Shown: piece by piece, positions 61,379-64,000 of the stretch | Layout of the letters: every line of letters begins with the position of its first letter | Position numbering within the stretch: position 1 is the stretch's first letter | Assembly: GCF_002119405.1 (NCBI RefSeq) | Contig: NZ_MTBG01000004.1 | Location: 62,001 to 126,000, forward strand | DNA length: 64,000 nt | DNA from: Pseudoruegeria sp. SK021 | GTDB taxonomy: Bacteria > Pseudomonadota > Alphaproteobacteria > Rhodobacterales > Rhodobacteraceae | Direction of reading: 5' to 3' | Program-made: the position numbers and the translations under genes | Notes under the pieces: generated by a model | Told to the model about the DNA's origin: nothing | Database searches by the model: none | Seen by the model: only the letters and a program-made list of their open reading frames with translations

Positions 61379-62623
61379 TCACAACCCTTCCTCCTGACTG
61401 ATGAAGCGGAAGAAGAAGACCGAGAACAGCAGCAGGCAGGCGAAGATCACCACCGCCACAGCGGCCCCGGCCCCGATATTGCTGATCGCAAAGGCCTGTT
61501 CATAGACATTCACGGTCAGCGTCCGGGTCCCGGCATTGCCGCCCGTCAGCAGGAAAATGTCGTCGAACTTGTTGAAGGTCCAGATAAAGCGCAGCAGGAA
61601 CAACACGCTGAGGATACCCAACAGCTGCGGCAGTGACAAAGCCCGGAATTGCTGGAACGGCGACGCCCCATCCATTTCCGCCGCCTCATACATATCGGTG
61701 TCGATGCTTTGCATCCGGGCCAGAATGAACAGGAAGGACAGCGGGAAATAGCGCCAGATCTCAAAGACCGTGACCATGATCAGGGCCAGTGGCCGCTCGC
61801 CGAAGAAGTTGATCGGCGTGTCGATCGCCCCCATCTGCAACAGCAGCGCATTGGCCGAGCCGGAAAACGGATCAAACAGCGTCACCCAAGTAAAGGCCAC
61901 TGCGATCACCGGGGCGACATAAGGGAACAGGAACAGCCCCCGCATAATGCCCTGCCCTTTAAAATCGCGATCCAAGATCAGCGCCGCCATCAATCCGACC
62001 ACCAACGCGCCGATGGTGCCGACGATGGTGTAGAACAGCGTCACCCACAGAACCGAAAAGAACTCATCGGCGCTGAACACCCGGGCGAAATTTTCCAAGG
62101 TGAAGGTGCCGTTGAACAGCACCGAATTGCCGCGTCCGGTCAAAACCGCCGCCGTATCGCGCACTTCGGCTTCACTGTCGACGAAGCTTTGGCTGGCGGT
62201 GACCGGCATCCGCATCCGTTCGCTGAAGCCCGCCTCCCAATCGCCCAGATCACAGCTCAGTGCGGCGCCATCCAGCGCACAGCGCGGGTCCAGTTCGGTG
62301 ATCGTCAAGCCGTCGGGCAGCACATCTGTCAGACGGACCCCGGTCACCGGATATTCCCGGCTGGAATTCTTCAGGCGATATTCCAAGGTCGCTTCGGCAC
62401 CGGCTACATCCAGATCGCCGCGCACCCGTTCATAGGCTTCCGGGGCAGGTGGACGCAGATCGGCCAAGCCGATCGGTTTGAAACTGATCCAGAAGATAGC
62501 AATCAGCGGCAAAATGATCACGATCGCCACACTGATCAACGTCGGGGCAAGAAGCCCCCACGCCAAGCGTGCCTCTCGGGCTTGCAGGGGGCCTGTGCCT
62601 GCGGGCGGTATCGAAGAAGTCAT
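61379..62623 (-). CDS. Sugar ABC transporter permease (MalF type) with DUF11-like periplasmic insertion
   Basis: 414 residues. The first helix (about 25-48) is followed by an insertion at about 60-170 before the family block FTLENFARVF, where other permeases have 10-20 residues. The inserted stretch (EATLEYRLKNSSRE, VTGVRLTDVLPDGLTITELDPRC, SCDLGDWEAGFSERM) follows the DUF11 beta-sandwich pattern, with Cys115 and Cys124 possibly bonded. The rest is a normal permease with EAAEMDGASPFQQFRALSLPQL. The insertion should lie in the periplasm and may touch the solute-binding protein. It precedes the MalG-like gene by 58 bp. Confidence 0.88.
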   Translation of the reverse strand: MTSSIPPAGTGPLQAREARLAWGLLAPTLISVAIVIILPLIAIFWISFKPIGLADLRPPAPEAYERVRGDLDVAGAEATLEYRLKNSSREYPVTGVRLTDVLPDGLTITELDPRCALDGAALSCDLGDWEAGFSERMRMPVTASQSFVDSEAEVRDTAAVLTGRGNSVLFNGTFTLENFARVFSADEFFSVLWVTLFYTIVGTIGALVVGLMAALILDRDFKGQGIMRGLFLFPYVAPVIAVAFTWVTLFDPFSGSANALLLQMGAIDTPINFFGERPLALIMVTVFEIWRYFPLSFLFILARMQSIDTDMYEAAEMDGASPFQQFRALSLPQLLGILSVLFLLRFIWTFNKFDDIFLLTGGNAGTRTLTVNVYEQAFAISNIGAGAAVAVVIFACLLLFSVFFFRFISQEEGL

Positions 62624-62682
62624 GGGGTCAGCCTTTCTGTCGACCGGCGCCGGGGCAGATCATACCGCCCCGGCTGTGGTCG

Positions 62683-64000
62683 TTATTCGATCTTTGCGAT
62701 CTCATCGTTCAGCGCGGCAACCGTCTCGGGGCCACTGCGCGCGCCATCAACATATTCACGCACCAAGCGGTTGATGACTTGGCTGTTGATGATTTTCGAG
62801 GCCAGCGCCAGTTGGTCATCCTCAACCCCCCAGCGTTGCGCCACATCCAAACCACCGACGATCTCGTCGATCATCACTTGGTCGTACAACTCGCCCAGCG
62901 GCGCCTTGCGATCCACCCCGACCGGCAACTCGGCCCAGCCGTCGATGAACATCTGCGGCGAATCCTCGGTGCCGCGGCGGACCGGGAACTTGCCTTCCGG
63001 CGCGATCGACAGCGTGTCGAGATAGCCCTCGCCCATGCTGTATTCGACAAAGTCGATGGCTGCATCGATATCGGCATCCGAGGTGATCCCGAAATACCGC
63101 AGATCGCCCCACGCCGCCCCATCCGGGTTCGAGGGACCGGCAAAGTTGGTCACGATGCCGGTGGCGGCGGCCAACTCACGGGTGGTGGGATCGTCATTGA
63201 TGGTCGGCGGCGCGCTGTCCCGCAGGCCCGCCAGCTCATCCAGAATGAACGGCGACCAGATGATCATCGCGGCTTTGCCAGCGAAATACAGCTCGCGCGA
63301 CTGCTTCCAGAACAGCTCGCCATCGGGCGAGGCCTCGACCAGACCTTTATAGAAGTCCAGAACCTCGATGGTTTTGGCCTCGTCCAGTTCCTGCAATCCG
63401 TCCGGGCCGACCGGCGAGACGCCATTGGCGAGGAAGACATGCTCCAGCACCTGACTCATAAAGCCTTCGTCCACTTTGGTCGCGGCCACAAAGCCATAAA
63501 TCTCTGGCGGGTTGTGCAGCGCAGCAATGGCCGCGTTCACATCGGCATAGGTGGCCGGGGCCGCCAGTCCGGCAGCGTCAAACAGATCCTTGCGGTAAAT
63601 GATCATCTGGGTCCAGCCGTCCACCGGCACCGCCGCCCAGCCATCCTCAACCGCTGCCATCGCCAATGCGCCGGGCGCAAAGGTGTCCGCACCAAGGTTT
63701 TCGATCACCTCGGTTGCCGCATCCGTATCCAGAATTCCCGCCTCGGCCCATGGCAGCGCATATTGCAGCGTGTGGTAGATCACATCCGGCAGGTCGCCCG
63801 CCGCGTAGGCCGCGGTGGCGCGGGTACCGAGATCGGTTTCCGTCACCGGGATCACCTCAACCTCGGTGCCGGTTTCGGCGGTAAAGGCCTTGGCCATTTC
63901 CTGTTGCACGGCCAGTCGCTCTGGCTGTTCCTCGGTGGTCCAGAACCGGATCGAATCCGCCCCGGCAGTTCCCGCAAGCAGCGCCAGCGCCGTCGCGGCC
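62683..64000 (-). CDS. ABC solute-binding protein (family 1), 5' end missing
   Basis: The gene runs off the right edge; 438 residues to the stop are visible. Translation across the edge begins within a signal peptide (ALALLAGTAGADSIRFWTTEEQPERLA), so only the first few codons are missing. The body is an extracellular solute-binding protein family 1 (MalE type): FDAAGLAAPATYADVNAAIAAL, AAMIIWSPFILDEL and the C-terminal KIINSQVINRLVREYVDG. It leads the operon SBP-MalF-MalG-glycosidase-ATPase and should bind a glycoside in the periplasm. Confidence 0.9.
   Translation of the reverse strand, partial: AATALALLAGTAGADSIRFWTTEEQPERLAVQQEMAKAFTAETGTEVEVIPVTETDLGTRATAAYAAGDLPDVIYHTLQYALPWAEAGILDTDAATEVIENLGADTFAPGALAMAAVEDGWAAVPVDGWTQMIIYRKDLFDAAGLAAPATYADVNAAIAALHNPPEIYGFVAATKVDEGFMSQVLEHVFLANGVSPVGPDGLQELDEAKTIEVLDFYKGLVEASPDGELFWKQSRELYFAGKAAMIIWSPFILDELAGLRDSAPPTINDDPTTRELAAATGIVTNFAGPSNPDGAAWGDLRYFGITSDADIDAAIDFVEYSMGEGYLDTLSIAPEGKFPVRRGTEDSPQMFIDGWAELPVGVDRKAPLGELYDQVMIDEIVGGLDVAQRWGVEDDQLALASKIINSQVINRLVREYVDGARSGPETVAALNDEIAKIE

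Overview
The window looks like a chromosomal segment of a marine-type alphaproteobacterium of the Rhodobacterales (Roseobacter/Paracoccus relatives). This is inferred from the high G+C content, two complete TRAP transporter operons, a DUF1045 protein paired with PhnM, glcDEF, a beta-hydroxyaspartate aldolase, tight ATGA-type gene overlaps and an overall catabolic gene repertoire. No rRNA, tRNA, CRISPR array, prophage or insertion sequence was seen. Almost all of the sequence is occupied by about 56 protein genes. It is cut inside a gene at both ends: the tail of a sodium:alanine symporter at the left, and an ABC solute-binding protein lacking its first residues at the right.

Layout. 1-2.5 kb: symporter tail, amidase, aroQ. 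2.6-9.3 kb: C4-dicarboxylate-type TRAP operon (dctM, dctQ, dctP on the minus strand) with a DctB/DctD-like two-component pair. 9.5-13.4 kb: FAD-linked 2-hydroxyacid dehydrogenase, cold-shock protein, and a divergent SMP-30 lactonase / gluconate 5-dehydrogenase pair with a GntR-type operator. 13.4-14.2 kb: ACT-domain gene coupled to a truncated remnant of a four-carbon acid sugar kinase. 14.3-23.7 kb: a MoxR-DUF58-DUF4381-BatA-BatB/C-BatD operon, a histidine kinase/OmpR regulator pair, and a divergent YfdX-family secreted protein. 24.7-28.9 kb: phnM and DUF1045, CorA, aminotransferase.

28.9-43.6 kb is a sugar-acid catabolism island: a GntR/FCD repressor, a second TRAP operon with a UxaA-type dehydratase, a beta-hydroxyacid dehydrogenase and a DMT permease, then an IlvD/Edd pentonate-type dehydratase, two SDRs, a second beta-hydroxyacid dehydrogenase, a KDG-type kinase and a LacI regulator. 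Three copies of a GGTATACC-centred palindrome sit in front of the main transcription units and probably define one regulon. Expected flow: acid uptake by TRAP, oxidation or reduction by the SDR and beta-HAD enzymes, dehydration to 2-keto-3-deoxy acids, then phosphorylation.

43.6-51.1 kb: mocA-xdhC (without xdhAB) divergent from a cytosine-deaminase-like gene and a BMP-type nucleoside/nucleobase ABC transporter. 51.2-56.5 kb: glycolate oxidase glcD-glcE-glcF downstream of a beta-hydroxyaspartate aldolase (bhcC-like), pointing to glycolate/glyoxylate assimilation. 56.6-57.7 kb: an unrecognised protein with a C-terminal winged-helix-like region. 57.7-64 kb: a sugar or glycoside ABC transporter co-transcribed with an MGH-type (GH63-like) glycosidase; its MalF-like permease carries an unusual DUF11-like periplasmic insertion and its MalG-like permease an extra N-terminal membrane block.

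No single clearly new defence or mobile system was found. The most interesting unexplained items are the three-site operator regulon, four 11-bp phased direct repeats before an SDR gene, the permease insertion domain, a GAFPGA variant in the sigma-54-type activator, and the two beta-HAD paralogues with a YihU-like GRT motif.
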